Assembly: GCF_016907675.1 (NCBI RefSeq)
Contig: NZ_JAFBCJ010000001.1
Location: 2,046,001 to 2,110,000, forward strand
From: Geodermatophilus bullaregiensis
GTDB lineage: Bacteria; Actinomycetota; Actinomycetes; Mycobacteriales; Geodermatophilaceae
DNA: 64,000 bases
Direction: 5' to 3'
In this document: positions 17,014-24,154 of the stretch, in pieces
Position numbering within the stretch: position 1 is the stretch's first letter
Layout: every line of letters starts with the position of its first letter
Translations under genes and position numbers: made by a program
The notes under the pieces: model-generated
What the model saw: the letters and a program-made list of their open reading frames with translations, nothing else
Told to the model about the DNA's origin: nothing
The model's database searches: none

Positions 17014-17019
17014 ACGGTA
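17014..17019 (-). promoter_or_regulatory. -10 hexamer of murB (leaderless)
   Basis: The minus strand reads TACCGT, 6 nt before the GTG at 17007. Confidence 0.6.
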
Positions 17020-17066
17020 GCCGCGGCTCGCCGACCGGCTCCGGGGGCGGACTACCCTCGGCGCCG

Positions 17067-17924
17067 GTGAGCGAGGGGGGCAGCGAGCACAAGCGCCGGG
17101 CGAGCCTCGCTCCCCGGCGGGCGAGCCCCCGGCTGGCCGCGGGACGGGCGCGGGCCCTGGGCCTGCCGACGCGGGGGACGACGAACGCGAACCGGCTGCG
17201 CCGCGTGGACCGCTGGATCCAGGCCACCCAGGTGCCGCGGATCCGGGACGCCGCCCGGCCGCTGGTGGTCGACCTCGGCTACGGCTCCTCGGCGGTGACC
17301 ACGCTGGAGCTGGCCGAGCGGCTGAGCCCGGAGGTGCCCGGCCTCGAGGTGGTCGGCCTGGAGATCGACCCCGCCCGGGTGGCCGCCGTCGCCGACGACC
17401 GCGACCCGCCGCGCGTCGACTTCCGCGTCGGCGGCTTCGAGCTGGCCGGGCTGCAGCCGGTGCTGGTCCGGGCCTTCAACGTGCTGCGCCAGTACGACGA
17501 GGCCTCGGCGGCGCAGGCGTGGGAGACCATGTGCGCCGCGCTGGGTCCCGGCGGGCTGCTGGTGGAGGGCACCTGCGACGAGTGGGGACGGCGGGCGACG
17601 TGGGTGGCGCTGGACGCCGACGGGCCGCTCACGCTCACCCTCGCCGCGCGCGTCGCCGACCTCGACCGCCCCTCGGACCTCGCCGAGCGGCTGCCCAAGG
17701 CGCTGATCCACCACAACGTCCCGGGCCGGCCGGTGCACGGCTTCCTCCGCGCCCTCGACGCGGCGTGGGCCGCCGCGGCGGGCCTGTCCACCTTCGGCCC
17801 CCGCCAGCGGTGGGCGGCGGCGGTGCAGGCGCTGGCCGACGAGGGCTGGCCGCTGGTCGGCTCCACCCGGCGCTGGAGGCACGGGGAGCTGACCGTCCGC
17901 TGGTCGGCGGTGGCGCCCGCGTGA
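17067..17924 (+). CDS. Class I SAM-dependent methyltransferase-like protein
   Basis: A 285-residue cytosolic protein. After a basic 45-residue head, the SAM-binding Rossmann core opens with PLVVDLGYGSSAVTTLELAERL and VVGLEIDPARVAAV; the GPGGLLVEGTCDEWGRRATW segment replaces the usual motif post-III. The enzyme type is clear but the substrate is not. TACCCT at 17053-17058 lies 8 nt before GTG 17067, slightly longer than other leaderless starts here. The stop overlaps the spermidine-synthase-like start by GTGA, so the two are made together. Confidence 0.75.
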   Translation: MSEGGSEHKRRASLAPRRASPRLAAGRARALGLPTRGTTNANRLRRVDRWIQATQVPRIRDAARPLVVDLGYGSSAVTTLELAERLSPEVPGLEVVGLEIDPARVAAVADDRDPPRVDFRVGGFELAGLQPVLVRAFNVLRQYDEASAAQAWETMCAALGPGGLLVEGTCDEWGRRATWVALDADGPLTLTLAARVADLDRPSDLAERLPKALIHHNVPGRPVHGFLRALDAAWAAAAGLSTFGPRQRWAAAVQALADEGWPLVGSTRRWRHGELTVRWSAVAPA

Positions 17925-18781
17925 GGCGCTCCGACCGCTCCTCCGTCGTCCCGCCCGGTCCCACCGCGGTCGACGGCGGCACCGCCGAGCTCCTGGGCGA
18001 CGCCGACCGCGACGGCTCCTGGGTGCTGGTGGTCGACGGCACGCCGCAGTCGCACGTCGACCTCGACGACCCCGCGCACCTGGAGTTCGAGTACGTGCGG
18101 CGGATGGGCCACGTGCTGGACCTGGCCGCACCGGGGGGTGAGCCGGTGGACGCCGTCCACCTCGGCGGGGGTGCGCTGACGCTGGCCCGCTACCTGGCGG
18201 TGACCCGGCCGGGCTCGCGGCAGCGGGTGGTGGAGCTCGACGAGCGGCTCACCGACCTGGTCCGCGCGCACCTGCCGCTGCCCCGCGGCGCGCGGGTGCG
18301 GGTGCGGGCCGCCGACGCCCGCGCCGGGCTGGCGGCGCTGCCCCCGCGCAGCGCCGACGTCGTCGTCAGCGACGTCTTCGCCGGCGCCCGGACGCCGGCG
18401 CACCTGACCACGGTCGAGTACGCCGCCGAGGCGCGGCGGGTGCTGCGGCCGGACGGCGTGCTCGCCGCCAACGTGGCCGACGGCCCGCCGCTGCGGTTCG
18501 CGCGCAGCCAGGTGGCCACGCTGCGCGCGGTGTTCCGGCACGTCTGCGTGCTGGCCGAGCCGGGCACGCTGCGCGGTCGCCGCTTCGGCAACCTGGTGGC
18601 GGTCGCCTCCGAGGCGCCCCTGCCCGTCGAGGGGCTGACCCGGCGCTGCGCCGGTGACCCGATGCCGGCGCGGGTGGTGGCCGGGGACGACCTGGACCGG
18701 TTCGCGGGGACGGCGCAGCCGGTGCACGACGCGGAGGCCACCCCCTCACCCGAGCCGCCTCCGGGTGTGTTCAGCCGGTGA
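17921..18781 (+). CDS. Spermidine synthase-like protein
   Basis: The 286-residue protein has the aminopropyltransferase/methyltransferase fold: QSHVDLDDPAHLEFEYVRRM (strand-rich N-terminal domain), AVHLGGGALTLARYLA as the glycine-rich loop, VVELDERLTDLV and DVVVSDVFAGARTPAHL. These match the 'fused/spermidine synthase family' common in actinobacteria, which often lacks proven polyamine activity. The N-terminal 30 and C-terminal 40 residues are variable and probably disordered. The start overlaps the preceding methyltransferase gene as GTGA; the two may act on a shared metabolite. Confidence 0.8.
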   Translation: MRRSDRSSVVPPGPTAVDGGTAELLGDADRDGSWVLVVDGTPQSHVDLDDPAHLEFEYVRRMGHVLDLAAPGGEPVDAVHLGGGALTLARYLAVTRPGSRQRVVELDERLTDLVRAHLPLPRGARVRVRAADARAGLAALPPRSADVVVSDVFAGARTPAHLTTVEYAAEARRVLRPDGVLAANVADGPPLRFARSQVATLRAVFRHVCVLAEPGTLRGRRFGNLVAVASEAPLPVEGLTRRCAGDPMPARVVAGDDLDRFAGTAQPVHDAEATPSPEPPPGVFSR

Positions 18782-18819
18782 CCAGGGTCTTCCCCGATGC
18801 CCGGGTCCGCGGCCGCGCC

Positions 18820-18825
18820 TAGGGT
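18820..18825 (+). promoter_or_regulatory. -10 hexamer of the pspC-like gene (leaderless)
   Basis: TAGGGT ends 6 nt before the ATG at 18832. Confidence 0.6.
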
Positions 18826-18831
18826 CGGGAC

Positions 18832-19032
18832 ATGACCTACCCCGCGCCGCGCCGGCTGGCCCGCGACACCCACCACAAGATGATCGCCGGGGTCTGCGCC
18901 GGCATCGCCCGCCGCTACGGGCTGTCGACCAGCGGGCTGCGGCTGGCCTTCGTCGTGTCCTGCGTCCTGCCGGGACCGCAGTTCATCGCCTACCTGGTGC
19001 TGTGGGTCGTCATGCCCCGCGACGACCGCTAG
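18832..19032 (+). CDS. PspC-domain membrane protein
   Basis: This 66-residue protein is essentially a single PspC domain: RLARDTHHKMIAGVCAGIARRYG followed by a hydrophobic hairpin (LRLAFVVSCVLPGPQFIAYLVLWVVMP). PspC proteins sit in the inner membrane and take part in envelope-stress responses. No other phage-shock gene is nearby. It converges on the DUF2516 gene across a short hairpin. Confidence 0.88.
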   Translation: MTYPAPRRLARDTHHKMIAGVCAGIARRYGLSTSGLRLAFVVSCVLPGPQFIAYLVLWVVMPRDDR

Positions 19033-19042
19033 CGGGGCCCCT

Positions 19043-19068
19043 CCGTGGCCGGGCGCCGCCGGCCACGG
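19043..19068. terminator. Hairpin between pspC-like and DUF2516 genes
   Basis: Arms CCGTGGCC and GGCCACGG enclose a 10-nt loop and end 1 nt before the DUF2516 stop, so it may serve both convergent genes. Confidence 0.5.
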
Positions 19069-19069
19069 G

Positions 19070-19354
19070 TCACCAGCTGGTGTTGCCCCGCTGGACCCCG
19101 CGCACGGCGGGGCGCACGTCGACGAGGTAGACGACCGCCGCGATGACCGCGGGCAGGCCGAGGAAGCTCATCGGCGTCTGGAAGTAGATGACGACCGCGG
19201 CCAGGGCCGTGATCGCCGCCCAGGCCGGCTTGGTCAGCTTGCCGGCGGCGACGTAGCCGGCGGCCGGGCGGACGACGGCGTCGACGAAGGCCCAGAGGGC
19301 CAGCGCCAGCGCGAGCCCGTACAGGCCGAGGAGCAGGACTCCGTCGAACGACAT
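19070..19354 (-). CDS. DUF2516 family membrane protein (Rv0476-like)
   Basis: The 94-residue protein has three hydrophobic segments, at residues 5-25 (VLLLGLYGLALALALWAF), about 45-60 and 65-82, and a short C-terminal tail. It matches the DUF2516 pattern. M. tuberculosis has the same trio: Rv0474 (XRE), Rv0475 (HbhA) and Rv0476. ATG 19354 has TACCCT 6 nt upstream, so although the order is conserved this gene has its own leaderless promoter. Function is unknown; the fixed place beside HbhA suggests an envelope role. Confidence 0.82.
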   Translation of the reverse strand: MSFDGVLLLGLYGLALALALWAFVDAVVRPAAGYVAAGKLTKPAWAAITALAAVVIYFQTPMSFLGLPAVIAAVVYLVDVRPAVRGVQRGNTSW

Positions 19355-19360
19355 GCCCAG

Positions 19361-19366
19361 AGGGTA
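19361..19366 (-). promoter_or_regulatory. -10 hexamer of the DUF2516 gene (leaderless)
   Basis: The minus strand reads TACCCT, 6 nt before the ATG at 19354. Confidence 0.6.
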
Positions 19367-19419
19367 CCCGCCGGGTGTGTCCCGGCGACCCCTCCGACGG
19401 GGGATCCCCCAGGACGGCA

Positions 19420-19456
19420 CAGGGCCCCGGAGCGCAGGCGCAGCTCCGGGGCCCTG
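19420..19456. terminator. Strong hairpin downstream of the HbhA-like gene
   Basis: Perfect 14-bp arms CAGGGCCCCGGAGC and GCTCCGGGGCCCTG with a 9-nt loop lie between hairpin repeat C and the DUF2516 promoter. Confidence 0.65.
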
Positions 19457-19510
19457 GTCCTGTGGCCCCTCCGGGGCACGTACGGCCCCGAGCGGGTGAG
19501 GTGAGGGAAC

Positions 19511-19570
19511 GGCCCCCTCGCAGGGGCCCGCGCCGAGCGGAGCGAGGCGTGGGGGCGAGGGGGTCCTTCC
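19511..19570. repeat. Covarying hairpin repeat, copy C
   Basis: Outer arms GGCCCCCTCGC (19511-19521) and GCGAGGGGGTCC (19555-19566) pair fully although they differ from copy A at several positions. The right arm ends 4 nt from the stop of the HbhA-like gene. The lead-in GTGAGGGAACGGCC is shared with copies D and F. Confidence 0.75.
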
Positions 19571-20290
19571 TCAGTCGGTGCTCTTGGCGGCGCGGGCGCG
19601 GCTCACGCGCGCCGAGGTGCCCTTGGCGCCGGCCTTCGCGGCCGAGGTGGTGCGCTTGGCCGGCTTGCGGGCGGCCTTGGCGGTGGCCTCCTCGACGGTC
19701 TCGGCCGTCTCCTCGATCGCGGCCTTGGCGGAGTCGGCGGCCTCGTCGACGACGGCCTCGGCCTTGGCGGCGGCCTTGGCGGTCTTCGAGGCGGCCTTCT
19801 GGACCAGCGAGGTGACCTCGTCGGAGGCCTCGGTCACGGCCTCGGCGGTCTCCTCGATGACCTCCTCGACGGCGCCCTCGACGCGGTCGACGACCTGCTC
19901 GGCCTGACCGGCGAACCGGCGGAAGGCCGGCTGGCGGCGCAGCTCCTGGAGGACGTCGGCGCCGCGGTCGGCCAGCGCCTCGACGGTGCTGAGGGCCTGG
20001 GTGCGGGCCGTCTCGAGCAGCTCGGCGACCGTGTTGGCGACCGTGTCGGGGCGGACGGCGACGGCCAGCTGACGGGCGCGGCCGGCGGCCAGCTCGGCGC
20101 GGGTGCGGGCCTCCTTGGCGGCCAGGTCGACCTGGACCTGGGCCTCGCCGGGGAGGGCCTCGGCGCGCGAGCGGAGCGTGGCGAGCGCGGTGCGGGCCTG
20201 CTCGACGGCGAGGTCACCGGCGCCGACGGCGGCCAGCAGCGGGGTGCGGCCGCGCTCGGCGACCTGCTTGAGGGTGTCGTTGGTGCTCAT
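19571..20290 (-). CDS. hbhA: HbhA-like heparin-binding hemagglutinin homologue
   Basis: This 239-residue protein is one long helical, Ala/Glu-rich chain with no signal peptide. It opens VAERGRTPLLAAVGAGDLAVEQ, as HbhA does, continues as a coiled coil to about residue 190, and ends in a Lys/Ala-rich tail (KAARKPAKRTTSAAKAGAKG). In M. tuberculosis HbhA (Rv0475) the lysine tail binds heparan sulfate and is methylated; in a soil organism a cell-surface, lipid-body or DNA-linked role is more likely. The ATG has AAGGAG upstream and overlaps the XRE stop. The upstream regulator and downstream DUF2516 genes keep the mycobacterial order. Confidence 0.8.
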   Translation of the reverse strand: MSTNDTLKQVAERGRTPLLAAVGAGDLAVEQARTALATLRSRAEALPGEAQVQVDLAAKEARTRAELAAGRARQLAVAVRPDTVANTVAELLETARTQALSTVEALADRGADVLQELRRQPAFRRFAGQAEQVVDRVEGAVEEVIEETAEAVTEASDEVTSLVQKAASKTAKAAAKAEAVVDEAADSAKAAIEETAETVEEATAKAARKPAKRTTSAAKAGAKGTSARVSRARAAKSTD

Positions 20291-20832
20291 GCTGACTCCT
20301 TGGAGGGGTTCGGGGCCGGAGGGGTCCCGGGGGTCCGGTCGTGGGTGGTCGCGGGGGGCCGCGGTACCGCGCCGTCGGGCGCGGTCGCGGCGTGCTCGCG
20401 GACGTAGGTCTCGTAGAGCTCCAGCAGCACGGCCTTGTGCCGCTCGGAGAGCTGGTCGTCGGACCGGATCGCCGCGACGGTGTCGGGGTTGCCGGCCCGC
20501 CGGTCGAGGATCCCCGCTTGCTCGTAGAGCGTCTCGGCCGAGATCTGCAGGCCCTTGGCGATGGCGGCGAGGATCTCCGCCGACGGCTTGCGCAGGCCCC
20601 GCTCCACCTGGGACAGGTAGGGGTTGCTCACCCCGGCGGTGCGGGCCAGCTCGCGCAGGGACACCCGGGCGGCGCTGCGCTGCTCCCGGATGTACTCCCC
20701 CACCTGCGAGCGCACCGACGAGACCTGCTGGGCCTCGGCCGCGACGGTCTCCGCCACGCTGCCGGCGAGCTGGTCCACCTTGTCGCGGACCGACCTCACC
20801 TGGCCGGTGACGAACTCGCCAGGGGTCTGCAC
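20287..20832 (-). CDS. XRE-family regulator (Rv0474-like)
   Basis: The 181-residue protein has a coiled N-terminus (residues 1-45), a Cro/CI helix-turn-helix at about 46-105 (LRELARTAGVSNPYLSQVERG and PSAEILAAIAKGLQI), and a Pro-rich tail. Homologues precede hbhA in mycobacteria. The stop overlaps the HbhA-like start by ATGA. The promoter has the clearest vegetative layout in the window (TTGCAA, 17 nt, TAACGT, then 6 nt to GTG). A partly palindromic CAGC-x7-GCTG lies in the spacer and could be an autoregulatory operator. Confidence 0.85.
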   Translation of the reverse strand: MQTPGEFVTGQVRSVRDKVDQLAGSVAETVAAEAQQVSSVRSQVGEYIREQRSAARVSLRELARTAGVSNPYLSQVERGLRKPSAEILAAIAKGLQISAETLYEQAGILDRRAGNPDTVAAIRSDDQLSERHKAVLLELYETYVREHAATAPDGAVPRPPATTHDRTPGTPPAPNPSKESA

Positions 20833-20838
20833 GACTCG

Positions 20839-20867
20839 ACGTTAACCAGCAGTGCTAGCTGTTGCAA
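20839..20867 (-). promoter_or_regulatory. Vegetative promoter of the XRE-HbhA operon
   Basis: On the minus strand, TTGCAA (20867-20862), a 17-nt spacer and TAACGT (20844-20839) lie 6 nt before the GTG start. The spacer holds CAGC and GCTG arms 7 nt apart. Confidence 0.65.
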
Positions 20868-20919
20868 GCGCAGTGGCCGGCAGCTGCCCGTGAGTCCCCT
20901 CACACCCGCGTGTCGCTGC

Positions 20920-21954
20920 TCAGCCGAGGAGGACCGCGGCCGGGCGGACCTCCCCGACCACGCCGTCCCCTCCGGTCACCGGGGTGACCGTCCAGCGCGC
21001 CAGCGCCCCGGCGTCCACCCCGAGCAGGCGCAGGCCGGCCGCGAGCACGGGGGCCCGCCCGCGGTCGCCGCCGTCGTCGAGCTTGAGGGCGACCGCGCCG
21101 CGGCCGGGCAGGGCGGCGACGTGCACGCCGTCGGCACCGCCCTTGACCAGCAGGCCGGGGACGGCGGTCATGAGGTCGGTGTCCTCCCGGCCGGTGCCGG
21201 CCACGTACCAGGGGTGCGCCCGCATCGCGTCGGCCACCGCCCGCTCCGGGCTCCCCGCCGGCGCGGCCACCAGCGAGCCGGCGCCGCGGGCGAGCCCGGT
21301 CAGCGACAGCCCGTGCTGCGGCGCACCGCACCCGTCGACGACGACGGCGGCGACCGGCTCACCGGCCGCCGCGGCCAGCCGGGCCTCGATCGCCTGCTGC
21401 AGCGGGTGGTCCCGCGAGAGGTAGCCCCGCGGGGGCCAGCCGGCCGCCACGCACGCGGCCAGCATGGCGGCGTGCTTGCCGGAGCAGTTCATGGCCAGCC
21501 GCTCCGGCTCGCGGCCGGCGACCAGCCAGGCGGCGCGGGTGGGCTCGTGGCCGGGCAGCGCCGGTGGGCAGCCGAGAGCCTCGGGGCCCAGCCCGGCGGC
21601 GGCCAGCACGGCCGCGGCGAGGTCGCGGTGGCCGTCCTCGCCGGCGTGCGAGCCGGCGGCGACGGCCAGCTCCTCGCCGCGGCGGGGTCGCCAGCCGGCG
21701 GCCAGGTAGGTGGTGGCCTGCACGGGCTTGTTCGCCGAACGCGGCAGCACCGGCCGCCCGACGTCACCGGCCGACCAGCGCACCTCCCCGTCGGGACCGA
21801 CGACGACGAGCGCCCCGCGGTGCACCGACTCGAGGAACCCCGAACGCCAGACCTCGGCGAGGACGGGAGCGTCCGGCCAGGGTGACGTACTGGAACGGCC
21901 ACTCCCCAGGGTCCCGCGCCGAGCCTGCGAGGCGTGGGGAGGAGAGTGGTCCAT
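20920..21954 (-). CDS. L-asparaginase II-like protein
   Basis: This protein belongs to the family named asparaginase II in Rhizobium and actinobacteria (serine-hydrolase-like, unrelated to E. coli AnsB). Conserved parts are VWRSGFLESVHRGALVVVGPDG, RSANKPVQATTYL, MNCSGKHAAMLAACV, VVDGCGAPQHGLSLTGLARG and the C-terminal KGGADGVHVAALPGRG. The only in-frame ATG (21954) lies inside hairpin repeat D, so the first 20 or so of 344 residues are encoded by the repeat. No GTG or TTG lies between it and the conserved region, so the start is uncertain. It directly follows RsiG and may be cotranscribed. Confidence 0.8.
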   Translation of the reverse strand: MDHSPPHASQARRGTLGSGRSSTSPWPDAPVLAEVWRSGFLESVHRGALVVVGPDGEVRWSAGDVGRPVLPRSANKPVQATTYLAAGWRPRRGEELAVAAGSHAGEDGHRDLAAAVLAAAGLGPEALGCPPALPGHEPTRAAWLVAGREPERLAMNCSGKHAAMLAACVAAGWPPRGYLSRDHPLQQAIEARLAAAAGEPVAAVVVDGCGAPQHGLSLTGLARGAGSLVAAPAGSPERAVADAMRAHPWYVAGTGREDTDLMTAVPGLLVKGGADGVHVAALPGRGAVALKLDDGGDRGRAPVLAAGLRLLGVDAGALARWTVTPVTGGDGVVGEVRPAAVLLG

Positions 21955-21956
21955 CC
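21891..21956. repeat. Covarying hairpin repeat, copy D
   Basis: Arms GGCCACTC (21897-21904) and GAGTGGTCC (21944-21952) pair; the inner part keeps CCCGCGCCGAGCCTGCGAGGCGTGGG-like pairing in shorter segments. The right arm ends 4 nt from the rsiG stop. An A-to-T change relative to other copies creates the asparaginase ATG. Confidence 0.7.
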
Positions 21957-22526
21957 TCAGTGGCGTCCCTCGTCGGCGAGCAGGGCGGCGACGTCGGCCT
22001 CGCCGTTGCGGTACCGGCGGGCCAGCTCGCCGGCGAGGGTGTCCATGACCTGCTGGACGCCGCGGCGCCGCTCGGACAGCGAGCCCTCGGCCGCGGCCAG
22101 CGAGCGGGCGGCCCGCTCGAGGTCGGCGTCGGGCAGCTCGGGGACCGCCGACAGGTCGACGTCGGGCGTCAGGCCGTTCACCCAGGACTCGTAGTCGCCG
22201 GGCGAGGCCGGCTGCACCGTCTGGTGGCGACCCAGGCCGTGCGCGGGGCCGCGGCCCTTCTCGGAGAGGATCTCCGGCAGCAGGTCCAGCAGCGAGCGGC
22301 CGTCGTGCTCGGCGCGGCGCTGCAGCTCGCGGCGGACGATGTCGAGCCGGCCCTGCAGCAGCCGCCGCGTGTAGGAGAGGTTGACCTCCTCCTGCTCGGC
22401 CCGGCGGCGCAGCACCCGCACCTCGGACATGGGGCGCGAGTCCACGCCCTCCAGGAAGCCGGGGGCCAGCAGCGCGTCGACGGCCGGCCCACCGGCGGGG
22501 GGCGGCTCGGGGCTCACGGAGGTCAC
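21957..22526 (-). CDS. rsiG: RsiG-type c-di-GMP-binding anti-sigma factor
   Basis: The 189-residue helical protein carries two exact copies of the RsiG c-di-GMP motif E-x3-S-x2-R-x3-Q-x3-D: E47-S51-R54-Q58-D62 and E147-S151-R154-Q158-D162. In Streptomyces, RsiG loaded with c-di-GMP holds the sporulation sigma factor WhiG (FliA-like). Here it probably gates a WhiG/FliA-type sigma that controls motility or differentiation; no such sigma gene lies in the window. GTG 22526 overlaps the ygfZ stop as GTGA; a second GTG lies at 22517. Hairpin repeat D follows the stop. Confidence 0.85.
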   Translation of the reverse strand: MTSVSPEPPPAGGPAVDALLAPGFLEGVDSRPMSEVRVLRRRAEQEEVNLSYTRRLLQGRLDIVRRELQRRAEHDGRSLLDLLPEILSEKGRGPAHGLGRHQTVQPASPGDYESWVNGLTPDVDLSAVPELPDADLERAARSLAAAEGSLSERRRGVQQVMDTLAGELARRYRNGEADVAALLADEGRH

Positions 22527-23632
22527 CGCCCGATGGTGGCAGACCGGACGGCCCGGACCCGGTCGCGGGCCGCGACCCGGGTGTCGTCGAGCGCGTCGGG
22601 GGCGTCGTCGGGGTCCAGCGCGGCCTGCGAGCCCCCCACGGTCAGCTCGGCGTCGGGGGTCACCGACCGCTTGACCAGGGCCAGTGCGACGACGCCGAGC
22701 TCGTGGTGGCGGACGACGGTGCCGGTGCGCCCGACCTCGCGGGTGCCGGACACGACCGGCGTCCCGGGGGCCGGCAGGTCCTCGCTGACGCCGTCGAGGT
22801 GCAGCAGGACCAGCCGCCGCGGCGGGCGGCCGAGGTTGTGCACGCGGGCGACGGTCTCCTGCCCGCGGTAGCAGCCCTTCTCGAGGTGGACGGCGGTGGA
22901 CAGCCACTCCAGCTCGTTGGGGATGGTCCGGTGGTCGGTGTCGGCGCCCAGCCGCGGCCGGCGGGCCTCGACCCGCAGGGCCTCGTAGGCGTCGGCCCCG
23001 GCGGCACCGGCGCCCGCGGCGGTCAGCGCGTCGGCGTGAGCGGCCAGGTCGGCCCGGGGCACGAGCAGGTCGAACGCCGTGGCGCCGCCGTCGCCGAGGG
23101 GCGGCATGCGGCGGACCCAGCCCCCGTCCGGCAGGGCCGCGACGGCGTACGGCGCGTCCGGCGCGGGCAGCCCGGCTGCGGCCAGCACCTCCGGTGTGCG
23201 GGGGCCGACCACGGAGAGCAGCGCCCACGCGTCGGTGACCAGGGCCGGCTCGACCCGGAGCATGAACCGCATCCGGTCGAGGAAGGTCTGCAGCGCGGCA
23301 CCCGTGCCCGGCTCGACGTCGGCCCAGGTGGTGCCGCCGAGCTCGGCGAGGACGAGGTGGTGCTCGACGTGGCCGTGCGGCGAGAGGACCAGCGCCTCGG
23401 TGCCGGTGCCGTCGGCCAGCCGCTCGAGGTGCTGGCTGGTCAGGCTGTGCAGCCAGGTCAGCCGGTCGGCGCCGGGGACGGTGAGGACGTCGCGGTCGCC
23501 GCGGTCGACCAGGCCGGCGCCCTCGGCGAGCAGCCGCTGCTCGCGCAGCGGGTCGCCGTGGTGCGCGGCGACGGTCGAGCCCTCGGCGACGACAGCGCCC
23601 GGCCGCGTGGCCAGCGGTGAGGTGGTGGTCAT
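22523..23632 (-). CDS. ygfZ: YgfZ/GcvT-like folate-binding iron-sulfur protein
   Basis: The 369-residue protein shows the GcvT-type folate-binding fold (DVLTVPGADRLTWLHSLTSQ; VVGPRTPEVLAAAG) and the YgfZ signature with the conserved cysteine, EKGCYRGQETVARVHNLG. YgfZ helps assemble or repair certain Fe-S enzymes using tetrahydrofolate in the cytosol. ATG 23632 overlaps the fur stop as ATGA, and its own stop overlaps rsiG, so fur-ygfZ-rsiG is one coupled unit. Coupling to a Fur-family regulator fits an iron or metal link. Confidence 0.9.
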   Translation of the reverse strand: MTTTSPLATRPGAVVAEGSTVAAHHGDPLREQRLLAEGAGLVDRGDRDVLTVPGADRLTWLHSLTSQHLERLADGTGTEALVLSPHGHVEHHLVLAELGGTTWADVEPGTGAALQTFLDRMRFMLRVEPALVTDAWALLSVVGPRTPEVLAAAGLPAPDAPYAVAALPDGGWVRRMPPLGDGGATAFDLLVPRADLAAHADALTAAGAGAAGADAYEALRVEARRPRLGADTDHRTIPNELEWLSTAVHLEKGCYRGQETVARVHNLGRPPRRLVLLHLDGVSEDLPAPGTPVVSGTREVGRTGTVVRHHELGVVALALVKRSVTPDAELTVGGSQAALDPDDAPDALDDTRVAARDRVRAVRSATIGR

Positions 23633-24084
23633 GACTGCTCCGTCCCGGACTCTCGGCAGCGGCGGCACGTCCCCGACAGCGCGACGTGCCCCACGTCCAC
23701 GGTGAAACCGAGATCGGCGGCCAGACGTTCCGCGGCCTGGTCGAGCAGCGCCGGGTCGGCCGAGGCGATGTCCCCGCAGGAGGCGCAGACCACGTGCAGG
23801 TGGGGGTGCTCGGAGGCGTGGTAGACCGGCGCCCCCTTGCCCAGGTGGGTGTGCCAGACCAGGCCGAGCCGCTCGAGCAGCTCCAGGGTCCGGTAGACGG
23901 TGGAGGTGTCGGGCGCCGCGCCGCCGGGCCCGGCCTGCTCCCGCAGCCGGGCGCCGATGGCCTCGGGGGTGGCGTGGTCGAGCTCGGCGACGGCGGCCAG
24001 GACCTGCTGGCGCTGGGGCGTCAGCCGCAGGCCCTGGGCCCGCAGCCGCTCGGCCAGCGGCACGGGCCCCTGCTCGGTGGTCAC
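23629..24084 (-). CDS. Fur-family metalloregulator
   Basis: The 151-residue repressor has a winged helix at residues 10-85 (GLRLTPQRQQVLAAVAEL; TSTVYRTLELLERLGLV) and a dimer/metal domain with HASEHPHLHVVCASCGD and the closing CRRCRES, giving two CxxC pairs for structural zinc. The metal sensed (Fe, Zn or other) cannot be fixed; the zinc-rich pattern slightly favours a Zur-type protein. GTG 24084 is preceded by TAGGCT at 7 nt. It heads the fur-ygfZ-rsiG run. Confidence 0.88.
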   Translation of the reverse strand: MTTEQGPVPLAERLRAQGLRLTPQRQQVLAAVAELDHATPEAIGARLREQAGPGGAAPDTSTVYRTLELLERLGLVWHTHLGKGAPVYHASEHPHLHVVCASCGDIASADPALLDQAAERLAADLGFTVDVGHVALSGTCRRCRESGTEQS

Positions 24085-24091
24085 CCCGCCG

Positions 24092-24097
24092 AGCCTA
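24092..24097 (-). promoter_or_regulatory. -10 hexamer of the fur-family gene (leaderless)
   Basis: The minus strand reads TAGGCT, 7 nt before the GTG at 24084. Confidence 0.6.
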
Positions 24098-24100
24098 GAA

Positions 24101-24154
24101 GGCCCCCGTCCCCCTCACCCCTCGCACGCTCGGGGCGAGCCTCCGGACGGGGCC
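24101..24154. repeat. Hairpin repeat, divergent copy G
   Basis: Arms GGCCCCCGTCC (24101-24111) and GGACGGGGCC (24145-24154) enclose a second stem; the right arm abuts the murL stop directly. The inner core differs from copies A-F, so membership of the family is less sure. Confidence 0.5.
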
